From the NCBI RefSeq assembly GCF_014206815.1, contig NZ_JACHNP010000001.1:124001-188000 (forward strand): DNA of 64,000 nt, written 5' to 3'. This document shows positions 17,256 through 26,344 of this stretch, one piece after another; position 1 is the stretch's first letter; each line of letters opens with the position of its first letter. The position numbers were made by a program, and so were the translations under genes. The notes under the pieces were generated by a model. It had not been told where the DNA came from, searched no databases, and was given only the letters and a program-made list of their open reading frames with translations. The DNA is from Xanthomonas sp. F10 (GTDB lineage: Bacteria > Pseudomonadota > Gammaproteobacteria > Xanthomonadales > Xanthomonadaceae).

Positions 17256-19811
17256 TCAGGGCGACGCGGCGCCGGCGGCAGTCGCAGTCGTACCCCGACT
17301 CGGCGTGGGCGTGGGCGCCGGCCCCAGATAGGTGCGCAGCCAGCGCTCGCTCTCGGCCAGCATCTGCAGCACCGACTCGCGTGCACGGTAGGCATGCGCC
17401 TCGTTGGGCAGCATCACCAGCCGGACGGTGCCGCCATTGCCCTTGATCGCGGCGTACATGCGCTCGCTCTGGATCGGGAAGGTGCCGGAGTTGTTGTCCT
17501 CGGCGCCGTGGATCAGCAGCAGCGGATCCTTGATCCGGTCGGCGTAGTTGAACGGCGACATCGCCTGGTACACCGGCTGCGCCTGCCAGTAGGTGCGCTC
17601 CTCGGACTGGAAGCCGAACGGGGTCAGCGAGCGGTTGTAGGCGCCGCTGCGGGCGATGCCGGCCTTGAACAGGCGGGTGTGCGCGAGCAGGTTGGCGGTC
17701 ATGAAGGCGCCATACGAATGCCCGCCGATGGCGATGCGATCGCGATCGGCGACGCCGCGCCGCACCACCTCGTCCACCGCCGCCTGCGCATCGGCGACCA
17801 GTTGCTCGACGTAGGTGTCGTTGGGTTCGCGCGTGCCCTCGCCGACGATCGGCATCGACGGATCGTTGAGCACCGCATAGCCCAAGGCCAGGAACGCCTG
17901 CGGGCCCCAGTAACCGATCGCGTTGAAACGGTACGGCGAATCGGTGACCTGGCTGGCGGCGTCGGCGGATTTGAACTCGCCCGGGTAGGCCCACATCAGC
18001 ATCGGCAGCGGGCCGTCGCGCTTGGCGTCGTAGCCCGGCGGCAGCAGCAGGGTCGCGGTCAGTTCCACGCCGTCCTTGCGCCGGTAGCGGATCTGCTCCT
18101 TGTGCACGTCGCGCAACTGCGGGGTGGGATGGGTGAAGCGGGTCAGCGCCACCGGCTCCGCGTCCGCGCGGTCGAGCCGATAGAAATTGCGCGGCTCCTG
18201 CGGCGTCTCGCGGGTGATCAGCAGGCGTTGGCCGCTGTCGTCGAGCAGCGCCTGCGGCACCGCGTAGTACGGCGCGTGCGACTGGAACAGGCGGGTGCTT
18301 TGCCGCGTGTCCAGATCATAGAGGTCCAGGAACGGCCGATCGCCCTGCGGCGAGGCGCCCTCGCCGCGCAGGAACAGGCTGTGGCCGTCGGCGGCGATCA
18401 GCAGGCGCGGGTTGCCGGCCGCATCGCGCTCGGTCACCGGCGTGCCCGGATCGGCATAGCGGTCCTCCTGCGAGCGCTGCACCAGCAGCTGCGGCGCCTG
18501 CGCGGGATGATCGGGCGCCACGCGCCACTGCCTGGTCTGGCGCGTCTTCCACCAGAACTCGTCGATCAGTGCCAGGTCGCCGCGGCCCCAGGTGATGCCG
18601 GCGAAACGCGACTGCAGGCGCGCCAGCGTCACCGGCGGCGCCGTGAACGGCGCGGCCTGCATCAGCACCGCGTCGCGCACGGCCGCTTCGCGCGCCGGGT
18701 CGCCGCCGTCCTGGGCCTCGGCCCAGACCAGGGTGGCCGGCGCGTCGCTGCGCCAGTCGATGTCGCGCACGCCGGTGCGCACCGCATCGTTACCGGTCGG
18801 CAGGCCTTCCACCAGCGGCAGGTTCGCCACCGTGTGCACCGGCTTGCCGGCCCGGTCGAGCACCTCGATGGTGCGCGGGAAGCCGCTGGCCGGCACCAGG
18901 TAGGAGAACGGCCGCTGCAGGCGCTGCGCGAGCAGATAACGGCCGTCCGGCGACGGCGCCAGCGACAGGTACAGATCCGGGGAAGCGATGCGCTGCACCT
19001 GCCCGTCGACGTCGACCAGCGCCGGCTGCGCGCGCAACTGGTCATCGAACTGGCGCGCGTCGGCCTCGTTCTTCAGCAGGTCCTGGTAGGTGCGCAAGGC
19101 GGTGGCGCCGCCACCAGCGGTCTGCTGCACCGCCGGCCCGGTCGGCACCGCGTCGGACGGCGGCGCGGCGCCCTGCGCCTGCGGCTGCAGCAGCACCAGC
19201 AACTGGCGGCTGTCGGGCATCCACGCATAGCCCTCGCCGGACACCGTATTGAGCCGCTCGGCGACCCGCCGCGCCCGCAGCGCGGCGATGTCCACCACCC
19301 ACAGTTCGTTGGCGCCGCTGCGCGCATCGACCCGGTTGAAGGCCAGGTGGCGCTGGTCGGGCGCCCAGGCCATGCCGGCGATCGACAGCGGCGCCGGCAG
19401 GCCCTCGATCTGCAACTCGCTGCCGTCGGCGATGCGCAGCAGCCACAGCTTCTCGCCGAAGGCGAAGCGGCTCTGCGAACGGGTGCGCGGATGGATGCGC
19501 AACCCGGCCAGCTTGAGTTCCGGCTGCGCGACCTGGGCGATGCCGGGTAATGCGGGCAGCTGCAGCATCGCCGCCAGATCGCGCCGCGGGCTCAGCGACA
19601 GCTGCGGCGGCCGCGGCGCATCGACGATGGCCTGCAGCGGCGCCGACGGCAGCTGGTAGCCGCTGTCGGACGGATCGGCGCTCACGGCAGCCGCCGCAGG
19701 TGCCGAGGCCGCATTAGCGGCCGCGCTGCCGGCCGCGGCCAGGGCCGCGCACAGCAGGCTGAAGACCGGCCTGGCGACGCGGCGGCGCCCGCGCACTGTG
19801 ATCTGGTTCAT
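17256..19811 (-). CDS. Exported S9-family prolyl oligopeptidase / glutamyl endopeptidase
   Basis: 851 residues. A signal peptide ([22 protein letters not shown]) is followed by a beta-propeller-like region with repeated D-x-R and WSPD-type segments ([34 protein letters not shown]). The C-terminal alpha/beta hydrolase carries the triad: GGHSYGAFM (Ser nucleophile), HGAEDNNSG (Asp) and NEAHAYRAR (His). This matches S9C/glutamyl-endopeptidase-type peptidases exported to the periplasm. Specificity is not determinable. A Pro/Thr-rich tail follows the catalytic domain. It sits alone between ppc and ahcY. Confidence 0.9.
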   Translation of the reverse strand: MNQITVRGRRRVARPVFSLLCAALAAAGSAAANAASAPAAAAVSADPSDSGYQLPSAPLQAIVDAPRPPQLSLSPRRDLAAMLQLPALPGIAQVAQPELKLAGLRIHPRTRSQSRFAFGEKLWLLRIADGSELQIEGLPAPLSIAGMAWAPDQRHLAFNRVDARSGANELWVVDIAALRARRVAERLNTVSGEGYAWMPDSRQLLVLLQPQAQGAAPPSDAVPTGPAVQQTAGGGATALRTYQDLLKNEADARQFDDQLRAQPALVDVDGQVQRIASPDLYLSLAPSPDGRYLLAQRLQRPFSYLVPASGFPRTIEVLDRAGKPVHTVANLPLVEGLPTGNDAVRTGVRDIDWRSDAPATLVWAEAQDGGDPAREAAVRDAVLMQAAPFTAPPVTLARLQSRFAGITWGRGDLALIDEFWWKTRQTRQWRVAPDHPAQAPQLLVQRSQEDRYADPGTPVTERDAAGNPRLLIAADGHSLFLRGEGASPQGDRPFLDLYDLDTRQSTRLFQSHAPYYAVPQALLDDSGQRLLITRETPQEPRNFYRLDRADAEPVALTRFTHPTPQLRDVHKEQIRYRRKDGVELTATLLLPPGYDAKRDGPLPMLMWAYPGEFKSADAASQVTDSPYRFNAIGYWGPQAFLALGYAVLNDPSMPIVGEGTREPNDTYVEQLVADAQAAVDEVVRRGVADRDRIAIGGHSYGAFMTANLLAHTRLFKAGIARSGAYNRSLTPFGFQSEERTYWQAQPVYQAMSPFNYADRIKDPLLLIHGAEDNNSGTFPIQSERMYAAIKGNGGTVRLVMLPNEAHAYRARESVLQMLAESERWLRTYLGPAPTPTPSRGTTATAAGAASP

Positions 19812-19900
19812 CTCTCCCCTCTCCTCGCATCGATCGAACCACCGACGTTAGCAGGGCCGGCGCCGGCCGCCCCCTGTCGATGGTTGGGCCTGATCGCGTG

Positions 19901-19931
19901 TTCAAGCGCCACACGCGGCAGCCGCTATAAT
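19901..19931 (+). promoter_or_regulatory. Promoter of ahcY
   Basis: TATAAT at 19926-19931 is a perfect -10. The best -35 match is TTCAAG at 19901-19906, with a long 19-nt spacer. Transcription would begin near 19938, just ahead of the SAH riboswitch. Confidence 0.7.
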
Positions 19932-19944
19932 CGGTTACCCCCTT

Positions 19945-20037
19945 GCGCCGAGGGGCGCTGCGACCGGATCGAGACCGAATTTCCCGTCTCCAGACCCGGC
20001 CAGGCTCGGCGCGAGGCTTGAGCGACAACGGCGCCCG
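19945..20037 (+). ncRNA. SAH riboswitch
   Basis: The leader of ahcY contains the conserved SAH-aptamer blocks in order: GCCGAGGGGCGCTGCGACC (19947-19965), CCAGGCTCGG (20000-20009) and AACGGCGCCC (20027-20036). The first and last blocks pair (GGGCGC with GCGCCC) and the middle block closes the pseudoknotted core. Known SAH riboswitches bind S-adenosylhomocysteine and switch on the genes that remove it. Its place 40 nt before the ahcY start fits translational control. Confidence 0.9.
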
Positions 20038-20076
20038 GACTTCGCGAGTTTCTCGCCATTGACCGGAGCTTTATCG

Positions 20077-21522
<1,446 letters not shown>

Positions 21523-21553
21523 GCCGTTGGCAAGACATCGCCATGCAGACAGG

Positions 21554-21580
21554 AACGGGCGCCGCGAGGCGCCCGTTTTT
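21554..21580 (+). terminator. Intrinsic terminator of ahcY
   Basis: AACGGGCGCC-GCGA-GGCGCCCGTT followed by TTT: a 10-bp GC stem with a tetraloop and a U-run, 32 nt past the stop. Confidence 0.9.
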
Positions 21581-21723
21581 CGTGCGATCGGTGCCGCGAG
21601 CGCATGGTCGGAAAGCTGGAAATTCGTATTGAGCGGGAACCGCAGGCATGGCTACTGCGCCGATCCCTGTTCCAAGCGGCGTTTCCGGCTAGGTGGCCGG
21701 AGCACCCGACCAGCCAGTCGCCT

Positions 21724-21743
21724 TGTACCACACCTGTGCTACA
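21724..21743. promoter_or_regulatory. Probable operator of the toxin-antitoxin operon
   Basis: TGTACCACA-CC-TGTGCTACA is a 9-bp inverted repeat with one mismatch, 32 bases ahead of the antitoxin ATG. TACATT at 21740 may be the -10, overlapped by the site. Ribbon-helix-helix antitoxins normally bind such palindromes and repress their own operon. Confidence 0.55.
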
Positions 21744-21774
21744 TTGATTCCAAGCCAATTGCCTGGAGCTCTCC

Positions 21775-22059
21775 ATGAGCACCACCACCATCCGCCTGCC
21801 GGACGCGCTCAAGGCCCGCATCGCCAAGGCCGCGGAAGCGGCCGGCACCACGTCGCACAACTTCATCCTGGAAGCCATCGCCGAGAAGGCCGAACTGGCC
21901 GAGCGGCGCGTCGACTTCCATGCCCAGGCCGATCAGCGCTGGGCCGAGTTCCTGGAAACGGGTGAGACCATTCCCTGGGACGAAGCGCGTGCCTATTTCA
22001 AGGCACTGGCCGCAGGAAAGCCCGCAGAGCAGCCGGTAGCGCGTAAGCTGGAAGACTGA
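21775..22059 (+). CDS. Ribbon-helix-helix antitoxin (type II TA)
   Basis: 94 residues. The N-terminal STTTIRLPDALKARIAKAAEAAGTTSHNFILEAI is a ribbon-helix-helix DNA-binding domain; the rest (WAEFLETGETIPWDEARAYFKALAAG) is the toxin-binding tail. A CTGGAG ribosome site precedes the ATG. The toxin gene starts one base after this stop. It would neutralise the toxin and repress the operon through the palindrome at 21724. Confidence 0.85.
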   Translation: MSTTTIRLPDALKARIAKAAEAAGTTSHNFILEAIAEKAELAERRVDFHAQADQRWAEFLETGETIPWDEARAYFKALAAGKPAEQPVARKLED

Positions 22060-22060
22060 G

Positions 22061-22360
22061 GTGACGCGCGTCCGCATCGCTCCCGGCGTGATCGAGGATC
22101 TGGAGCGGATCGCTGCGTATTTGCGCGACCACGAGAGCCAGCATGCCGAGGCGAGGACCGAGGAGATCGTCAGCGCGTTCGACGTGCTGGCGGGAAATCC
22201 CTTGATCGGCCGCCCGGTCCATGGAGACAACTGCGAACTGGTGATGGGCCGCGGTTCGCATGGGTATGTGGCGTTGTATCGCTATGTGGATGTGACTGAT
22301 ACGGTGATCGTGATGGCCATCCGCGGACAGCGGGAGGCGGGCTATGCACGCGGCGGATGA
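22061..22360 (+). CDS. RelE/ParE-type toxin
   Basis: 99 residues from GTG 22061. The pattern RIAPGVIEDLERIAAYLRDHESQHAEARTEEIVSAFDVLAGNPLIGRPV, followed by strands YVALYRYVDVTDTVIVMAIRGQREAGY, is the RelE/ParE fold. Whether it acts as an mRNA interferase or a gyrase poison cannot be told. The one-base gap from the antitoxin shows a two-gene operon. The C terminus RGQREAGY with its Arg and His-poor end resembles the ParE branch. Confidence 0.82.
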   Translation: MTRVRIAPGVIEDLERIAAYLRDHESQHAEARTEEIVSAFDVLAGNPLIGRPVHGDNCELVMGRGSHGYVALYRYVDVTDTVIVMAIRGQREAGYARGG

Positions 22361-22769
22361 AACCGAGTCGACGTCCGCACCACCGCATCGACGGATGCCG
22401 GCAGGCGCATCGTGGATCGCCTTCAGGTCCATCGCGAACTGATTCGTCCTGACCGCGCCCTCGACAGCGACCAACGCGGCATCTCGCTGTCGGCGGATCA
22501 GGTGCTGAGTGACCGCAGCCGCAAAATTGCGACGATCGAAGCCAAGCACCGCGGGCATCAAACACCACGGCTTGGCCATTTCCGCGGGCGTCGACCAAGC
22601 CAAGCACGATGCGGCAGAACTGCAGGCATGTTCGTCTATGCCATCAACGGTTCAGCGGGTAGCACATCGGCATGGACACCGGCGCTAAAGGCGACATGAC
22701 TCTCCCGCTTCCGACGCCGCAACTCGCAGAGGGGGACACTGCCTTCCACGCCTGCAACGGCACGATCTT
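22361..22769. other. Apparently non-coding stretch, possible remnant
   Basis: 409 bases between the toxin gene and the methyltransferase stop. Frames on both strands are open for 90-200 codons, but none looks like a protein and none has a good start. The minus strand reads LGFDRRNFAAAVTQHLIRRQRD in one frame, which could be debris of a former gene. A 44-codon plus-strand frame at 22696-22830 with AAAGG before its ATG overlaps the methyltransferase 3' end and is not accepted. Confidence 0.4.
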
Positions 22770-23531
22770 TCAGGCCGTGCGCTCACCGGCCGGCGCGTAC
22801 ACCGAAATTTGGATCCGGCTGCGCGCGTGATACGGCGTACGTGTCCAGTCGCTCCAGCGCGCCTCGAGGCGCAAGCCGGCGATCTGCGCCATCAGGTCCA
22901 GTTCCGATGGCCACACATAACGGCGGCGCTCGCTGAAGATGCGCGTGCCCGATTCGCCCAGTACCACCACGCGCTGGTCGATACGCTGCTGCAGCGGATC
23001 GGGCTGCGAGCACACCAGCATCACCGCCGCGCCGTCGCCATCGGTGTCCGGCACGTCCAGCACCTGACTGACCTTGCCGCCGCCGTCGAACACCTCTGCG
23101 CCAGGCACTGCAGTTTGAATCAGCAAGCGCCCATCGGGCGCCAGGCAGCGTGCCGCGTTGACCATGCAACGCAACTGCTCGGCCTGGGTCAGCAGATACC
23201 CGAATGCCGCCACCGCATAGATCAGGCCGAACGGTCCGCACACCGGCATGTCGGCAAAATCGGCGCACACCAGCTGCAGGCGTTCGCTGCCGGGTTTGGC
23301 GCGCAAGGCCTCGAGCATCGCCGGCGCGTTGTCGATGCCGGTGACCGGTACATCGCAGCGCGCGAGCGGCAGGCCGATGCGGCCGGTGCCGATGCCGAGC
23401 TCCAGCGCCGCACGGCCCGCGGCCAGTTCGGCCAGGACGCCGACGCATTGCTGCGTGACGGCGTCGGGCCAGCGATCGTAGAAACGATCGTAGATCGCGG
23501 CCAGACGGTCGTACTCGTGGGTCACAGGCAT
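22770..23531 (-). CDS. Class I SAM-dependent methyltransferase
   Basis: 253 residues from ATG 23531 (MPVTHEYDRLAAIYDRFYDRW, the typical opening of this family); longer in-frame starts run into non-protein-like sequence. The SAM-binding motif I is ALELGIGTGRIG (residues 42-52), followed by an acidic VTGIDNAPAM and a Rossmann-like CADFADMPV. The C terminus (YVWPSELDLMAQIAGLRLEARWSDW) is of the Methyltransf_25/11 type. It is transcribed away from the YIYTY peptide operon, sharing the 283-bp intergenic region, and is a candidate tailoring enzyme for that peptide. The substrate is inferred only from position. Confidence 0.85.
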   Translation of the reverse strand: MPVTHEYDRLAAIYDRFYDRWPDAVTQQCVGVLAELAAGRAALELGIGTGRIGLPLARCDVPVTGIDNAPAMLEALRAKPGSERLQLVCADFADMPVCGPFGLIYAVAAFGYLLTQAEQLRCMVNAARCLAPDGRLLIQTAVPGAEVFDGGGKVSQVLDVPDTDGDGAAVMLVCSQPDPLQQRIDQRVVVLGESGTRIFSERRRYVWPSELDLMAQIAGLRLEARWSDWTRTPYHARSRIQISVYAPAGERTA

Positions 23532-23752
23532 CCGCAGCCACTCGTTGCCGAAGTGGCGCGACCATAGCACGCAGCAATGGCGACGGGATGGCGCCACGCA
23601 CAGGGTGACACCGTGCATGGCAGCCGCTGCAATGCCCTGCGATCGCGCGCGCGACACACGACACGACGCCGCAGATGACAGGCGCATTGCAGTTGGCCGC
23701 GCTTCAGTCTTTCGCTTGCGTCGCCACTGCCAAGCAGGGATGCTTTTTCCCG

Positions 23753-23773
23753 CGCCTGTCACGGTGACAGGCG
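23753..23773. promoter_or_regulatory. Perfect 21-bp palindrome upstream of the peptide gene
   Basis: CGCCTGTCAC and its exact complement GTGACAGGCG flank a single central G. The site ends 41 bases before the peptide ATG, where a promoter operator would sit. It lies between the divergent methyltransferase and the peptide operon, so one regulator could control both. No regulator gene is adjacent. Confidence 0.5.
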
Positions 23774-23814
23774 GGACAACCGCAACAGATCCCCATTCAA
23801 TCAGGAGTATCGCC

Positions 23815-23895
23815 ATGAAACGCCTTTTTGATTCGCTGTCGCGCTGGGTGCAGAGCCTCGGCGGCCGCAAGCTCGGCTACATCTACACCTACTGA
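23815..23895 (+). CDS. Putative RiPP precursor peptide ending in YIYTY
   Basis: A 26-codon gene with a strong ribosome site (AGGAG, seven bases before the ATG). The first 21 residues (MKRLFDSLSRWVQSLGG then RKLG) form a short amphipathic leader. The C terminus YIYTY has three Tyr in alternate positions. A P450 and two sulfotransferase genes follow and a methyltransferase gene diverges. In known P450-modified RiPPs such as cittilin the core is a short Tyr-rich C terminus (YIYY), crosslinked by a P450 through its aromatic rings. By analogy YIYTY is the core, cut after the leader. Too short for standard gene calling, and easily missed. Confidence 0.8.
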   Translation: MKRLFDSLSRWVQSLGGRKLGYIYTY

Positions 23896-23926
23896 CCTTC
23901 CCGCCACCGTCGTGTGGCGTGCCTGT

Positions 23927-23955
23927 GCGAGAGGGGGCACACCGCCCCCTCTCGC
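23927..23955 (+). terminator. Hairpin between peptide gene and P450 (attenuator-like)
   Basis: GCGAGAGGGGGC and its perfect complement enclose the loop ACACC, 31 nt after the peptide stop and 90 nt before the P450 start. No U-run follows. Such a 12-bp GC stem could protect the short peptide mRNA from 3' decay or partly stop transcription. Either would raise peptide over enzyme production. Confidence 0.6.
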
Positions 23956-24045
23956 GGCGCCAATCCTCGCGCCGCCACGCGTCCCGTTCGCCATGCGAAA
24001 CATGCCAGCCTCCGTATCGCGGTGCGCCACCATGCGGATCTTCGC

Positions 24046-25437
24046 GTGACCGAACCGCACCGACTGCCGCCAGGGCCACGCGGGCACTGGGCGTTCGGCA
24101 ATCGGCAGGCCTTCGCTGCCGATCCTCTGGAGTTCCTGCAACGCTGCGCCCGCGAGCATGGGGACGTGGTGCGGATCGCGGAGCGCACCTATCTGCTGGC
24201 GGCACCCGCCGCCATTGCCACGGTCCTTGGCGACGACGGCAGCCTCTATGCCAAGTCCGATCCGGATCCACGTGCGCGCCGCGCCGCGTTCCCGGCATCG
24301 GTGATGAACAGCGAGGGCGATATCTGGCGGCACAAGCGCCAGGCACTGCAGCCCGCGTTTCGCGCCAGCCTGGTACGCGACTATGCCGGACAGGCGCTCG
24401 CTGCCACGCAGTCGCTGCTGCAAGCGAGCAACGACAGCACTGGCGCGCAGGACTTGCGTCAGACGATGACGGCACTGTGTGCGGAACTGGGCGCCGGCTT
24501 CCTGCTCGGCGACACGGCACACGCGCCCGCGCTGCTGCGGATGCTGCCGATGCTCGATGCGATCCTGCAGCAGACGCGCACGCCGTCCGCGACGCCGGCC
24601 TGGTGGCCGAGTGCCGGCAAGCGCCGCCTACGTGCCGCACGCGGCGAACTGGACACCGCGCTGACGCAGATCCTGGCATCGCCGCGTTCGCCAAGCGCAG
24701 GCGTCTCGGTGCTGGAACTGCTGCAGCGCGACGATCCGCAGGGCCGCGGCTCCTGGTGCCGGGACGAAGCGGCGGCGATGCTGATGTCGGCGCTGGAGCC
24801 GATGGCGGCCGGCCTGACCTGGACACTGCTGCTGCTCGCCCAGCATCCGTCGATCGCGCAGGCGGTGGCGGAGGAAGCCGATGCCCTGCCCCACCTCGGC
24901 AGCGCATCCGACACGATCTGCGACGAAGCACTCGTCGAACGCCTGCCGCTGGCCCGCGCCTGCGTGAAGGAGGCCATGCGCCTGTATCCGCCGGCATGGA
25001 TGACCGCGCGCATCGCGCAACGCGACACTACGCTGGACGGCTTCGCGGTGCCGCGCGGCACCCAGCTGATCGTCAGCCAGTGGGTGGTGCAGCGCGATCC
25101 GCGCCACTTCGCCGCGCCGGACAGCTTCATGCCGGCCCGCTGGCTGGACCCGACGCACGCCCCGGCGCGCTACACCTACTTTCCCTTCGGCGGCGGCCCG
25201 CGCAGTTGCGTCGGGAGCCAACTGGCGCTGGTGCAGATGACCGTGGTCGTGGCCGGCCTGCTGCGCGAACGCACGCTGCACCTGGCGGCGGATGCGCGGC
25301 CGCGGCCGTTCCCGGCGCTGGTGCTGCGCCCGCTCGATGTCCGCATCGCCTTGCGGCCGCGCACGGATTCTGCGCCCCACCAGCCGCCGGCCGCGACGAC
25401 ACCTCTCTCCTGCACAACGGACGCCCCGCATGGCTGA
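24046..25437 (+). CDS. Cytochrome P450, candidate peptide-crosslinking enzyme
   Basis: 463 residues from GTG 24046 (MTEPHRLPPGPRGHWAFG, a normal P450 opening); GTG 24022 and GTG 23914 are in frame, but the latter would translate through the hairpin. The K-helix ExxR is EAMR (309-312). The haem loop is FPFGGGPRSCVG with the ligand Cys388. The I-helix, usually AGxET, reads SALEPMAAG (248-256): the acid is present as Glu251 but the alcohol is replaced by Pro252. It uses haem, O2 and outside electron donors; no ferredoxin or reductase gene is adjacent. Position directly after the YIYTY gene suggests it links the Tyr side chains. Its stop overlaps the sulfotransferase start by 8 nt. Confidence 0.9.
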   Translation: MTEPHRLPPGPRGHWAFGNRQAFAADPLEFLQRCAREHGDVVRIAERTYLLAAPAAIATVLGDDGSLYAKSDPDPRARRAAFPASVMNSEGDIWRHKRQALQPAFRASLVRDYAGQALAATQSLLQASNDSTGAQDLRQTMTALCAELGAGFLLGDTAHAPALLRMLPMLDAILQQTRTPSATPAWWPSAGKRRLRAARGELDTALTQILASPRSPSAGVSVLELLQRDDPQGRGSWCRDEAAAMLMSALEPMAAGLTWTLLLLAQHPSIAQAVAEEADALPHLGSASDTICDEALVERLPLARACVKEAMRLYPPAWMTARIAQRDTTLDGFAVPRGTQLIVSQWVVQRDPRHFAAPDSFMPARWLDPTHAPARYTYFPFGGGPRSCVGSQLALVQMTVVVAGLLRERTLHLAADARPRPFPALVLRPLDVRIALRPRTDSAPHQPPAATTPLSCTTDAPHG

Positions 25438-26344
25438 CCCCGCCGCCTTCGCCAAGACCCGGGAGTATCCCAACCGCTTCTTCGATTCCGCGGCCTGGAA
25501 CGAACTGGCCTTCCGCGACGGCGACATCGTCATCGCCAGCTATGCCAAGGCCGGCACGACGTGGCTGCAGCAGATCGTCGCGCAACTGCTGTTCGAGGGC
25601 GCGGCCGACGTCGACGTGTCGGCGATCTCGCCGTGGCTGGACGGCGTGTACCCGGACCGCGCCAGCAAGCTTGCGCTGCTGCAGGCGCAGACCCATCGGC
25701 GCTTCATCAAGACGCATCTGCCGGCCGATGCGCTGGTGGTCAGCGATCGCGCCAAGTATCTGTACATCGGCCGCGATGGCCGCGACATCGCGCTCAGCCT
25801 GTACGACCACCAGTGTGCGGTCAGCCAGGATGCGCAGGCGCGGCTGGACGCCGGCGCGGCCGAACCGGGCAAGCTGCGCGTGGTGCCGCCGCCGAGCTTG
25901 CCGGTGGACGCCTACGTGGCGCATTGGCTGGCCCACGACGGCGCGCCGTTCTGGCCATTCTGGGAGGGCGTGCGCAGCTGGTGGCAGCAGCGCGCGCAGC
26001 CCAACGTGCTGCTGGTGCACTACGCCGACCTGCTGCAGGATCTGCCCGCACAGGTGCGGCTCATCGCCGCGTTCCTGGAGATCCCGGTGCGCGAGGCGGC
26101 CTGGGAGACGATCCTGGCGCACTGCCAGTTCGGCTACATGCGCCAGCACGCCGCGCGCTACGTGCCACAGGGCGCCGGGCTGTGGCGCGAGGGCGGCAAG
26201 GCCTTCTTCAACCAGGGCCGCAGCGGCCGCTGGCGCACGCTGTTGCCGGCGGCCGTCGCCGCCGACTACGAGGCGCGCGCGCAGGCCGAGCTGGGCCGCG
26301 AGGCCGCGCAGTGGCTGGCACAGGGCGCAGGGGCGACGGCATGA
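25430..26344 (+). CDS. PAPS-dependent sulfotransferase (Sulfotransfer_1 type)
   Basis: 304 residues. The 5'-phosphosulfate loop is YAKAGTTW (38-45, with Lys40), equivalent to the family YPKSGTTW. The 3'-phosphate site is GRDGRDIALS (Arg115, Ser123). A C-terminal FNQGRSGRWRTLL (about 262-275) corresponds to the family RKGxxGxW block that closes over PAPS. This is the architecture of soluble sulfotransferases that act on phenols and small molecules. It transfers sulfate from PAPS to a hydroxyl; a Tyr of the YIYTY product is the obvious candidate. The start overlaps the P450 by 8 nt and the stop overlaps the second sulfotransferase by 4 nt. Confidence 0.88.
   Translation: MADPAAFAKTREYPNRFFDSAAWNELAFRDGDIVIASYAKAGTTWLQQIVAQLLFEGAADVDVSAISPWLDGVYPDRASKLALLQAQTHRRFIKTHLPADALVVSDRAKYLYIGRDGRDIALSLYDHQCAVSQDAQARLDAGAAEPGKLRVVPPPSLPVDAYVAHWLAHDGAPFWPFWEGVRSWWQQRAQPNVLLVHYADLLQDLPAQVRLIAAFLEIPVREAAWETILAHCQFGYMRQHAARYVPQGAGLWREGGKAFFNQGRSGRWRTLLPAAVAADYEARAQAELGREAAQWLAQGAGATA

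Noticed and set aside
22696-22830. 44-codon plus-strand frame with AAAGG ahead of its ATG, overlapping the methyltransferase 3' end
   Set aside because: It runs antisense over the real C terminus of the methyltransferase, and its translation (GDTAFHACNGTIFQAV) matches nothing I recognise. The ribosome site could be chance.
23914-24045. Longer N terminus for the P450 from GTG 23914
   Set aside because: This stretch would translate through the 12-bp hairpin and gives non-P450 sequence. The family-like start MTEPHRLPPGPRG begins at 24046.
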